From: Petrosia ficiformis
Lineage: Eukaryota; Porifera; Demospongiae; Haplosclerida; Petrosiidae
Direction of reading: 5' to 3'
NCBI GenBank assembly: GCA_947044365.1
Contig: OX345637.1
Location: forward strand, 6,349,201-6,413,200
Length of the DNA stretch: 64,000 bases
Of the stretch, positions 47,182-59,200 are shown in pieces (within the stretch, counting starts at the first letter, position 1; every line of letters starts with the position of its first letter). Both the position numbers and the translations under genes were made by a program. The notes beneath the pieces were generated by a model that saw only the letters and a list, made by a program, of their open reading frames with translations, was not told the origin of the DNA and made no database searches.

Positions 47182-48156
47182 TCATTGAACATAAATTTCA
47201 TAATGTCCAATAGGGGCATCCTCATCATTCGTGTCTTGATCAGCACAAATCCTCAACTCCAAGTATTCAGTAGTGGAAGAGGAAAATTGTCTGTGAAACC
47301 AAGGAATACCAGATACAGAACAGCAAGGACCTTCATTAGTACCGCAATTTTGTCCATCCCAAAGAGGATCAGATGTATGAAGAATTCTAGCATGCTGGGA
47401 AGTTGGATTACCTGCTTCACAAAAGTAATTGTCCCCAATGAATGAGGGAGGTGTCTGAGAACTACCAGGACCACAAGGACAAATATACTGAGATGGAGAG
47501 GGAGTGTTGTCTAATAAACCAGTCATGAAAGTCCAAACATGATTACGAGGAGTACCATAAGTCAAACTAACTCCATCTACATAATATGTATCGATAGAAC
47601 GACTAGTACCTGCATCAACAGCAGATGTTGTTGCATACTGGTAACCAGTTACACGTCCACATACACTGGAATAAGGCTCACTAGAAACATGAAAATAAAC
47701 TGAAGAACAGCTTCCAGTGTTGCTGGTTGGTCTACCACAAACTCTTATGCCATTAGCACCATACTCCCTAAGATTACCTGGACATGTTTGAAAAGGACTA
47801 GTCATGTTGAGGTAGGCAACTCTTGTCCATGGACCAGAAGAATCACATAGTTTCTCCATATGACAGTAAGCAAGCATAACTTGACCAACATCATTAACTA
47901 TATTGTAATAACCTGAAGGACTATTGGGCCAATTCACCTCGATATCCTTACAAGAAATAGGAATATAAGGAGGGAAGCTACCATGTGAAGATGATTTATT
48001 GCACATGCTTTCAAGCTGATTAAGTTTCGCATCCACAGAAGAACAAAAATCATCTCCTCTACTGCTATCTGATGAACTACAGGTCGCTGAACAGGAGCAT
48101 TCTTCACCATTAGCTAAGGCTAAAGTCACCATCAAAAGATAAAGCATAGCATTCAT
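47182..48156 (-). CDS. Secreted Cys-rich protein, single exon
   Basis: 324 residues, start at 48156. Hydrophobic N-terminus MNAMLYLLMVTLALANG reads as a signal peptide, followed by CSCSATC and a Ser-rich stretch. Middle: SCKDIEVNWPNSPSGYYNI...CHMEKLCDSSGPWTRVAYLN, which resembles the fibrinogen/intelectin-type opening C...SGYY.I......CDM......W.rVA. C-terminal half: YICPCGPG, FIGDNYFCEAG, DPLWDGQNCG, PCCSVSGIPWFHRQF and a final LRICAD..NDEDAPIGHYEIYVQ. I recognise this C-terminal pattern as recurring in secreted proteins of sponges and cnidarians but know no function. Roughly 20 Cys suggest a disulfide-rich extracellular lectin-like or matrix protein. No intron is needed. Confidence 0.8.
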   Translation of the reverse strand: MNAMLYLLMVTLALANGEECSCSATCSSSDSSRGDDFCSSVDAKLNQLESMCNKSSSHGSFPPYIPISCKDIEVNWPNSPSGYYNIVNDVGQVMLAYCHMEKLCDSSGPWTRVAYLNMTSPFQTCPGNLREYGANGIRVCGRPTSNTGSCSSVYFHVSSEPYSSVCGRVTGYQYATTSAVDAGTSRSIDTYYVDGVSLTYGTPRNHVWTFMTGLLDNTPSPSQYICPCGPGSSQTPPSFIGDNYFCEAGNPTSQHARILHTSDPLWDGQNCGTNEGPCCSVSGIPWFHRQFSSSTTEYLELRICADQDTNDEDAPIGHYEIYVQ

Positions 48157-48225
48157 CTTTAAATTTCAATCACTAATTATAATATGATTGAGGTTTTTGC
48201 TAGCTGGTGAACAAAAGCATAGCTT

Positions 48226-48233
48226 CTTTTATA
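48226..48233 (-). promoter_or_regulatory. Probable TATA box of the secreted-protein gene
   Basis: TATAAAAG on the minus strand, 70 bp before the ATG at 48156, allowing a leader of about 40 nt. Confidence 0.5.
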
Positions 48234-48239
48234 TCACTG

Positions 48240-49530
48240 CAAAAACAAAATGGTTATATCATTTAGTGGTTAGTACAGCTGCAAGAATTTAACAATTAGT
48301 TGGTTATTTAGAATACATACATCTTATACCACAGTTACTTTGTACTAATTATATTCAATTATTATAGTTGAACCACTATAATTTTATGGTGCTGCAGCTG
48401 TCAATTGTCATGCATGATGTTACTACGACATAATGTGCACCATGCAATTACTTGTACTTTAGTATACATTATACAACATGGAATATAAATTATGTGGACA
48501 AACTAAATTGAAACTCATGCACAACTGTATTAACCAATAAAATGACGGTTTATTTTTGTAGTCTATATGATGCAGCCAGCATGAACAATGACCTGTAGTA
48601 ATGCAAAAGGAATTGAAAGTCCTCTACAGTATCCTTTACCACTTCCCTTGTGGATAAACAAGATCAACCACAGTTTTTTTTAAAATCATGTCTTGAATAG
48701 AAAGTTTAATTAAAAACAACCTTCTAGCTAGATAAGAGTTCATATAACAGTTGTCTTCCTTCATGGAGGAATGGAAAGTTGAGAGAATGGTTATGATTAT
48801 GATGTACCTTCACAAAACTAGAATGCAGTACATATAAACTATTATTTACACTAACATTCTATATTTCATTTTACTTAAATGAAAATCTGTGAAAACTACA
48901 TTGAGTCATTGAGTATAATAGAACTTATTCATTACTATAATAGTTTCCATATCCAGAAAGTGCTCATGAGGCCACTCCAATCATGAAAGTATAATAATTA
49001 TTATATTATAGATTGTTTTGTGCACACAGAACAATTGTACAACAACTAATATGAATCTATAAGTTATGAATAAACATTAGCTACAAGCAGTTATACATTT
49101 CATCTTTAAACAATAAAATAAACAATTAATGACTATGAATATAACTCTTAAAATATTACTACACACATTTAATGAAGGCAGCACGTGTAAACATAATATA
49201 ATTATATTCTAAATTTTATAATAAATCTAAACTGATATATTCAGCAATATGTACATGTCTGAAGATAAATTGCAAAATTAATGAATAGACATTAGAATTA
49301 TACATATTTGTTATGAAGTCAGTGAGCAAGTATAACAATCTAAATCTAGATGCACTAGATGGTTTTTCGTATCCGTAGCAGTGCTGGTCCATGTATTTCA
49401 CATGATTCAAGGTATGTACATACTGTTATCATTATTCATTACTTGCAAGGTCAGCATGGTAGGCACACTGCTAGGGAGATGGGATGCTAAATAGTACTTG
49501 TACTATGAGAAGTTATAAGTTCCTCTGTGT
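48240..49530. other. Intergenic spacer, nothing recognised
   Basis: AT-rich spacer between divergent genes. No gene, RNA or clear repeat seen. Confidence 0.5.
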
Positions 49531-49538
49531 ATTAGAAC

Positions 49539-50152
49539 TAGTGATGGGCGATACTAATCGAAAAGTATCGAAGTAATCGATATTTTGTCGATACTTTACG
49601 GTATCGATTACTAATCGATTACGATGAAAGGTATCGGATGTTTAAAAAATGATTACCTGCGCATGCGCAATTTGCAATTCAAACGTGTGCAGAGAATTAT
49701 GAGAATACGCTCGCAGTCATACGCACGTCGCACGATAGAGATCGAAGTCTATAGGAGCAGCGAGCGTTTGACCAAGTATTACTACTGTATTACAGAGAAG
49801 AAGAAGAAACAATGCAATCAGTTTCTCCAGAAGAAAATCATGAACAATCACTTCAGCCTGGCCCATCGAATGTGGATGCCATACAGCCTAGTGCTAGTAA
49901 GAGAGCTAGCAAAAAGTATACTAGTCCAATATGGAACTATTTTGAAAAGGTCCAGGATCAACCAAATTTTGCTAGTTGTTTAATGATGTATTTTTCAAAA
50001 AAAACTCATAGAAACTGTTCAAACTGATTCATTAAGTGCATTATTAATTACTCAAAAGTAGTAATCATATTAGTAATCGATACTATCGATACTTGCATGA
50101 GCAGTAATCAGTATCGTATCGTACTGGAAATTTATGGTATCGCCCATCACTA
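49539..50152 (+). mobile_element. Non-autonomous hAT transposon with 8-bp target duplication
   Basis: Terminal repeats TAGTGATGGGCGATAC (49539-49554) and GTATCGCCCATCACTA (50137-50152) are exact mirrors. Immediately outside are identical 8-bp direct repeats ATTAGAAC at 49531-49538 and 50153-50160, the hallmark of hAT insertion. Subterminal ATCGATTA repeats are plentiful. It lies about 90 bp upstream of the AIFM3-like start codon. Confidence 0.93.
49812..50027 (+). pseudogene. hAT transposase N-terminal (BED-finger) fragment
   Basis: The reading frame inside the hAT element contains KYTSPIWNYFEKVQDQPNFA, the start of a BED-type zinc finger as found at the N-terminus of hAT transposases. It ends within about 30 residues, so the catalytic domain is gone and the element cannot move itself. 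Confidence 0.6.
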
Positions 50153-50184
50153 ATTAGAACAGAATATGGATTATTTAAAGATAA

Positions 50185-50218
50185 TATTCATAGCTATATC
50201 TATTAATAGCTATGAATA
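50185..50218. promoter_or_regulatory. Palindrome next to the AIFM3-like start
   Basis: TATTCATAGCTAT is mirrored exactly by ATAGCTATGAATA around an 8-nt centre, 27 bp before the ATG at 50245. It could be a dimer binding site or a UTR hairpin. Confidence 0.3.
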
Positions 50219-50244
50219 TAATTATTATCTAAATTATTAAAATT

Positions 50245-53200
50245 ATGAGTCTGTTTTGGAGGGTTGCTCGAGAAGTGGGTGTTTACTCTCCTGTCACACT
50301 CTCTCTCATTAGATTACCATTAATCACTCCAAGTTACAGATTCTCTAGCAGCCATTTTTTTGAAACCAAGTCAAGGATAAGCTTTTCTATACTCAAATAT
50401 CTGAAGCAGAATTCAAATCATATTTCTACTCATCAATTAAGAGCTTTATCAATTACTATGGGAGGTAAAGAAAGTACTCCTGTTGCTGGACCAGGTGAAG
50501 ATGAATTTGTAGAGGCTGTGGTAGCTAAAACATCAGAAGTGCCCGAAGGACAGTGAGTGGAATTACATGTATGTGTGTGTGTATACAGTGTATTAGTCCA
50601 TATTCAAATTTCAGCCACAATGTTGACACTGTACAGTTACGTATAATATTTTGCGTGTATGTGTTGTGTATCTGTGTGTAACACTAAAATATAAATACAT
50701 AATTATTGACATATCTAATTCTTAATTAAAACTTTTCTCAGAATGCTTGAGGTGACTATTGGGGAAGATGGCCGAGCTCTTCTTGTACATCAAAATGGAA
50801 AATTGACAGCTATAGGTAATAAGTGTACTCACTATGGAGCACCTCTAGCTAAGGGGTAAGTCAAACATTTTATACAATATTTGATTGAGTACTTACGAAA
50901 TGAATGTAATTGAATCAAATTAATAACTTCATGCCAGCTATAATTTAAGAGATCTCTGATTTTTGTTAATTTGTAATGATTTTATGAACCAATGGCTTGT
51001 TATAACTTGTTTTATATAAGAAGCAAGTTAAATATATTTTTGGCAGCACTAAAAAATGGCTAAACAGCAAGTATTTGAGAAGAAGACACAGTTTCATTAT
51101 AATACTGACTAAAGCATCAAACAGTAGACAAATGGAGGAGCTATCAAAACAAATAAATGTACATTTATGTACATGTGCATCAGAGAGTATGATAGCAAAG
51201 TTTATGTAAGGATATTGAAAATTATTATTCTCTTGTTATAAGTATTATATGAATAATTCTTTCCATTATTATTTAGTTGTCTTGGTGAAGGGCGAGTCAG
51301 ATGTCCATGGCATGGAGCTTGTTTTAATACCGGAACTGGAGATATTGAGGATTTTCCGGGTCTTGACAGCATCCCTAGCTATGAAGTCAAAGTGGAAGGT
51401 GAAAATATTATTGTGAAAGCTAATAAAAACGTGAGTGAATATGCAATGTATATGTACATGTACATACGTAGCTCTCACCTGTAGCACTAGCTCATAGTTT
51501 CATTGACAATGTATTTAGAACAGTGATATTTAGAACAGGTCCTCCTTTATTCAGGGGTGTGGAAACATTGAGCCAACTGCCAGACATTTTGACCTGCTCC
51601 ATATACATTTACTTTGTATACAGTTTAGTTTGACGTTCACTAGATTTATCGGACAATGTCCTGCATGACTGGCTGTTTCCACACCACTGCCTTTATTTAC
51701 ATGTATATATTATATTATTTATATACTACTGTCTTCTGTACACTACACATGTACATGTACAATGCATATTGCAGTGAGGTCCCCAGAATTTGTTTATAAA
51801 ACTAGATTTTTCAAAATTTTGTAATGACTCTGGATGTCCAAAAATGCCATCAAAGACTATTATTAAGTTTTATTGTATAAATGATTTTGTGATGTTAAAT
51901 AAGCACAGATTGTATAATTTCTGTTTGAATGGTTCTTAGCTAGAAAGACTCTCAGAAGGATTCATAAGAAGCCTGGCAACCACCCTGGCATATTGTGATA
52001 TGAATTGGTACAGTTTAATCAATTAGTAGACGAACATGGACATTACTTGTGATACATTTAATAAAACATTAATAATTATCATATTGAATATTTTCATGTA
52101 TTTGTCAATGCCTACATGATAGAATACAGATTATACAGTATAATAATATCCATGTGCATGTAAATATGTACCTAATACATATAGAACAAATGCATAACAA
52201 TATCTCATTACAGTGGTAAGCTTATTGTTTTGTTTGTTTGTTAATAATTATCTCTATCTCCTGATATTAGTTACTGAAAGCTAATCGTCGTCTTGTTGTG
52301 TCTGCTTCTTCATCAGAAAATGTGGAAGATGACAGGACATTTGTCATAATTGGTGGAGGTGAATACTCTATCTAGAAATTGTATCATGATTATAATTATG
52401 TGGATGTGTACATGTATGCGTAACCATAGAGATAGATAGATAGATAGGTAGGTAGGTAGGTAGATAGGTAGGTAGGTAGATAGGTAGGTAGGTAGATAGG
52501 TAGGTAGGTAGGTAGATAGGTAGGTAGGTAGATAGGTAGGTAGGTAGGTAGGTAGGTAGGTATGTAGAGATACAAACATGCAAACACACACACACACACA
52601 CACAGGGGGATAAAGATAGAGAACAGTTACCTAAAGTTTGTAGGGTTGTTTGCATGTTCAAATGAACCCAATATAAAAGTGTTTGTTGTAAATTGTAATT
52701 TGGTAGCCAATTTAATATGTCTAAATATTATTAGGTAACCACAAACACTGTCTGTTACTATATGTATTTGTATATGATGGTCTTTGTTTGCATGTACATG
52801 ATGTTATCAGAGATGTAGAAAGAAAGAAAGAAAGAAAGAAAGAAGGACACCTGAGGCAATGGAAAAATGAAAAATGAGAGTTGCCTCAGGTAGGATTTGA
52901 ACCCACGACACTCTGTATTCCAGACAGATGCTCTACCAACTGAGCTACCAAGGCAGCTCAGCTGGCAGGGTCCGAATCAAACATCTCATACGCCAGTGAG
53001 AACAGGCTAACTTAATACTAGGCAGTAGGTGAGGCCGGGGTAATGAAACCACCAAAGACACCAACACCAAACCTAAGCATGTATATGTACATGAAACTGT
53101 TATTTATGGTTAGCTACATATACACATACAGTGTTCTGCCCAGATATTTAGAGGGATGGTCAGATTCTAACTTGCATTTAGTGTTATTTTATCCAGTAGT

Positions 53201-56200
53201 ACTGTCTCAATACCTATACATGTATTATATGAGAGATAGTTTAATTCATCTGAGTGGTAGTTAATTATTGCTGAGTAGTGGTTATTCCTGACCAGTACCG
53301 ACCAGTGTGGGCAGAACACTGCACATGTCTAGTCTATCAGGACATCCTTCAAATTATGATATAAATGAACATCTTTACTACTTAGTATATAATAAATCAT
53401 ATCTCCTTGTAGTGTGTACTTGACTAGACACTGTATAATATACTAAACAGTAAACACTAGATACTGTCAGTATATCATGAACCTGTGGTTAATTAAATAG
53501 ACAATTAATATTTCCTGTTTGTGGTATGGTATATTGAATATGATATGTCTTCTATATAGTCATATGACTGTATGTTACATAACTACACATTTGAAACCCA
53601 ACATTCATATTGGGCCTGAAATGGATTCTGCTAATAGTATCCAGAATTGTGAATCTGTTCACAGTAACAGTAGAGTATTTAGATAATTGCTTCAACCAAC
53701 AAAACAAATTGTACTTTGTTTGTGTGGAAATAAAGTATTACCTCAGTCTTGCTATAACAAGTTGTAGTAAATGTTTATAAGAGCATCCTTGGTGTGTTTA
53801 CTGTTTGTTCTGTACTCTACAAATCTAAATACCTGGTAACACAGAGCAAGACCACCATTAATATTTCTTGTGATGTGTTCAGTTTCTGTACATGTGCAAA
53901 CAAACATTAAACAAGTATTCAGATACAAAAAAGAAATGCATCTATGCTCAAATCAATAGATAATAATTATCTTTGATAATAGGATATCTGTTCAACCCCT
54001 AATTCATGCATGTAGTATACATGTGTACATGTATGTACAATACATGTAGCATAGTTTATCTATACATGGAGCTGCAGCTGTTACATGAACATTCATGTGC
54101 CTAGCATGCTAGCAAAAGGCGTAAAACATAATCAACAAACAAGCAGCCACAATGGGTTAGGAAAATAAGCAGCCACCATGGCTTAGAAAAAGTAACAATC
54201 AGCCACCATGTACATGTACATGTACATGTACATGCGTATCCATCCTGTTTGTAGTAATATTTATTAGTGAATTATGTCTGCAAGCCAATTCTAATAGTAA
54301 TTGGTCATCTCATATGATTGATTGATGTAAATATAAATATGTATAATAGCATTATAATTATAATTTCATAGTGAAGTACTGAATTACTACTGTTCATTGA
54401 CGTGTATAATTATACCAGCTCTTGTTTAATATATGTACATAACATGATATTTCATTGTAACATACTATATATACTGTATAATTATTTTGTGATAGGTCCA
54501 GCTTCTGTTGTGTGTGCAGAAACTCTCCGTCAAGAGGGATTCAGAGGAAAAATAATTTTGTGCTGTAGAGAAAAGACCTTACCTTATGATAGACCAAAAA
54601 TAACCAAGGTACATACCACATAGACATATAATGTATGTTTGGACCACCTGGGATGTTTAGTACAGAGCTGATATACGTAGATACCAAGGTACATACTACA
54701 TAGACATATAGTGTATGTTTGGACCACCTGGGATGTTTAGTACAGAGCTGATATACGTAGATACCAAGGTACATACTACATAGACATATAATGTATGTCT
54801 GGACCACCTGGGATGTTTAGTACAGAGCTGATATAGATACTTTACAGACCAAGTTTTGAACATTTTTATAGCATTTCTGTACTGTAGAAAGACTGATGTA
54901 ATACTCGATATTTATATTTGACAAGCTACATGTATTTCCACCTTTGCTAGTAGTTTGTGAGTTTCGTTTTCCAATATAAATAGGTGGAGCAATGCTAAAA
55001 TTAGTAATGCACATGAACATATACTAGAAAATGAGTCAACACAGGTATACATGTACTGTATAGATATAAATAATTTTAGTAGTTGCCTATGGCTATAATA
55101 TATGATATCTGAAGTATAACCGGTTATAACACTACTGGGGAGACTTCACTAGGATTAAGATTACCTTGAGATTGTTACAATTCTGCTGACACGAATATCT
55201 GTGCTTGAGGATGAAGTCACAGTTTAACAGGTGCTAGACACCTGCATGTTCATATATGTACAGTAGAACATTAACTGACTTTATTAAGTTTACATACTAT
55301 GATAGGAGCTACACTTTAATAAGGTGATAGTCAACTGTACTTCTAAGTTGTATTGTAGCACTACTTTGTACTGTAATCATAGTAATGTGTGAATTCCCTT
55401 TACATTTGTATGTGCTAACATAGTACTAAGTTGTAATACTGTGCAGTACATTTGAAGTACAGTGTACTTCATTAACAATGTACACTGTAGTCAATGGAAG
55501 TACAGTGATAGTATGTAAACTTGATAATATCAGGTACTGTACATGTACATGTACCTAGTAGGATTAATCAGCAATTAAAAATTAGTTTTTTTACACAATT
55601 TAATGATGCAACTTTTCTATTTCAAAATGTAATATTTCATTTCTCTCTCAGGCTATGAATGAGCCAGCAGCTAAGATTGCTCTGAAACCAGAGTCATTCT
55701 ATCAACAGCTCTATATTGATCTACAACTAGGCAAAGAGGTATGACCAGTTCATTAATATGAATGACTACTGAGCAATATATTGATACTAATATATGTCAT
55801 GACTCCACATTTTAATATCATGGGTAATATTGGCTTTGGGAGGTACTACTGCTCATCTTTAATGAGGTAAATATGGAATAGTATTGCTCTATTCTCATTG
55901 CACTTGTTTAAAATACTACTGAGTGAAGGGTCTTTAGGTTGTAAATTGTAATCTCAAAATTGCAATACCAAACAAATATCTTATGATACATAATGTATGC
56001 ATGTACAGTGTACATGTATTATTGTCCATGTCACTAATTTGGTATCTGGATATACTCCACCTCTTAGAGTTTCACATTCTTTCATCATATCCTAGGTAAC
56101 CAAAGTCAATACTACTGACAAGTCTATCACATTCAGTGATGATACTACACTTAACTACAATTGTTTAATGATAGCAACAGGAGGAAAGTAAGTACATTCA

Positions 56201-59200
56201 CCACAACTTTGTGATGTTAAAGTAATTTGTCTTACTCAGGGTTTTGTGGTTAATGATTACATATCTATGAGCCTATAGTTAAATTAAGATGTGATGACTT
56301 TATATGTAAGTATAATTTAATGTCATGTAGTTAATACATGATTATACTGTAACACAGTAATGAAGTAATAAATGGAATTTGACATACAAAATAGAGTATA
56401 TGAAATGATGCAGATGAAATATTGTTGCTCCTTCCAAACTAAAGTTACAAACATTTTCTGAGGTTATGGGAAATGTGAATGATACATGTACATGTATTTA
56501 CATTATATACTAACAATAAAATAATTATTAATTAAGAGCTCCTGATGACTACACATGAACTAATCATTATAATAATAATTAATTTATTAACTAACCATTA
56601 TAATTATTATTTCCTGACAGACCTCGTACTCTTCCTATACCAGGATTTAATGAAAATGTACATCTTTTAAGAGAACCTGCTCAAGCTAATGACATTGCTA
56701 CTATATCTCAGGTACATGTTAGTGATAGTGTTTAGGGATGTGCAATACAACTAAATAATAGTATTGCATATCGCTGCCAAAAATATCACGATATGATACA
56801 GTATCACGATATTTGAAATAATTATAAAAATCTTAATGAATGTCCTATTTGGTTGTATTTGTCAAGAGATGGTTTTAGTTATAAAATTAGAGGAATGGAA
56901 AAAACAGGTTTGCTAAACTGTCCATTCCAGTATATCAATACAATCAAAAGTCAATATTGTATCATGATATTGAATGATATTTTGATATATTGATACATAT
57001 CACACAATATTAATACTGTTTAGACAATAGTATGTATAACTTATTAATTTATAATTCTTGTTTCTTAAACACACACACACATATAGGGTAAGCGTGTGGT
57101 GGTTATTGGTACCTCTTTCATAGGAATGGAAGTTGCTGCTTATCTTTCAAACAAGGCTGCCATTGTGGAGTGTATTGGTGTTTCTGCTGTACCTTTTGAG
57201 AATGTGTTGGGAACTCGTATTGGAAAAGCATTACAACAGGTAACTAAATATTATCATGCATGTACACATAGTATGAAGTTAATAGAGTCGTTACTTCATA
57301 TACGGATAGTATTGTAGCTATATTACGCATTCAAACTAGTATAATATTTATACAAACCACAGAATACAATAATTTTTCATAGAGTGTACTAAACTACTAA
57401 TTATCAGTGTGTACATGTATGTGTAGTTTATGTACAACTGTACATTAAATGAATAACAGGCTTAACAGTCCAATCCACATGACCACATGTATATGTATAT
57501 GTGACCACTATGAGAAATGGGGGTGGCTTATAACTCAATGATTTTCATACATGTGCTATTAGAACACAAACTAAATTTATTACCTGTATAATTATGTATA
57601 TGTGACCACTATGAGAAATGGGGGTGGCTTATGACTCAGTAATTTTCATACATGTGCTATTAGAACACAAACTAAATTTATTACCTGTATATGTATATGT
57701 GACCACTATGAGTAATGGGGGTGGCTTATGACTCAATGATTTTCATACATGTGCTATTAGAACACAAACTAAATTTATTACCTGTATATGTATATGTGAC
57801 CACTATGAGAAATGGGGGTGGCTTATGACTCAATGATTTTCATACATGTGCTATTAGAACACAAACTAAATTTATTACCAGGAGAGTGAATAATAACTCT
57901 TCCTATATATACTGGCTTCTTACATGTACACAAATGTTGTTATATAGTTACAATGTACATATGTGTATACCATATATACACTACACATTAGGGATGGGCG
58001 ATTATGAAAATATGAGTCAATGATTATTTTCTGTGCAAGTATCAGGATTATTATGATTATTGGCTACCTTACATATGTATGTAGATTTCATTCAACAATC
58101 AAATTGATACCTTTTATTTGTTGAGTAAACAATGTTGAAAAACTGATTTAGATGTGATAGTATTGAAAACCTGAAGGTATGGCACAATAATCATTATTTT
58201 TGCAACCGCGATATGGCATTATTTAGATGATATGATTATCACAGAAAATTTTAATTACCATTATCACAATAATCAAAATTTTGCCAATCCCTAATACACA
58301 TTAGTGATGTTGAAGTATTGAGCTCACTGACTTTTTTGACTTTACCGCTACTGTCCTACTCCTCATATACATGTACATGTATTTTGTACATAGATCAGTT
58401 TCAATTTAAAGGCTATAGATTTAGTGGTCTATGACTGTATCCATACTACTGAATGCACTGAATACACTGAATACACTAAATACACTGAATACACTAAATA
58501 CACTGAATACACTGAATACACTGAATACACTAAATACACTAAATACACTAAATACACTGAATACACTAAATACACTAAATACACTAAATACACTAAATAC
58601 ACTGAATACACTGAATACACTAAATACACTGAATACACTAAATACACTAAATACACTAAATACACTGAATACACTAAATACACTAAATACACTAAATACA
58701 CTGAATACACTGAATACACTAAATACACTAAATACACTGAATACACTAAATACACTGAATACACTGAATACACTGATATAATGTAATAATCATCTTCTAC
58801 AGCTGTTTGAAGAAAAAGGAGTCAAGTTTCATCTCAATGCTGGTGTCAAAGAGATTATCTCAGAGGAAGGAAAGGTGAAGATTGGATTCATAAAGCAATA
58901 TCTCCTTCTTAACAAAATATAATATTGAGAATATATCCCTTCAATAGCATTAATCATTGTTGCACTACATGTACCTTATAAAGATTCTTGTATTAATTTT
59001 GTAATGTATTTCAGCTAGACAAGCTGTTTGTTACAAGTTCTACGAATTGCTTTCTTCTAATTGGTATGTAGACTGTAGCTTCAGCATGTGTTACATACCA
59101 TGCCATTAATTGATCAGCTCCTTCAAATTACACATATACTAATAGTCTAATAATGCTATGTATATGTATATAGATTAATCCTCGTGAAAACCACTCAATA

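Noticed and set aside
58424..58786. Open frames of Tyr-Thr-Glu/Lys or Asn-Thr-Leu repeats
   Set aside because: Produced by the 9-bp minisatellite inside an AIFM3 intron, open in several frames on both strands.
59015..59062. Possible extra AIFM3 exon (LDKLFVTSSTNCFLL) with acceptor and GTATGT donor
   Set aside because: Joining 58874 directly to 59547 gives the family sequence EEGKVTGLTLPSGE and keeps the phase; the segment has no family counterpart.
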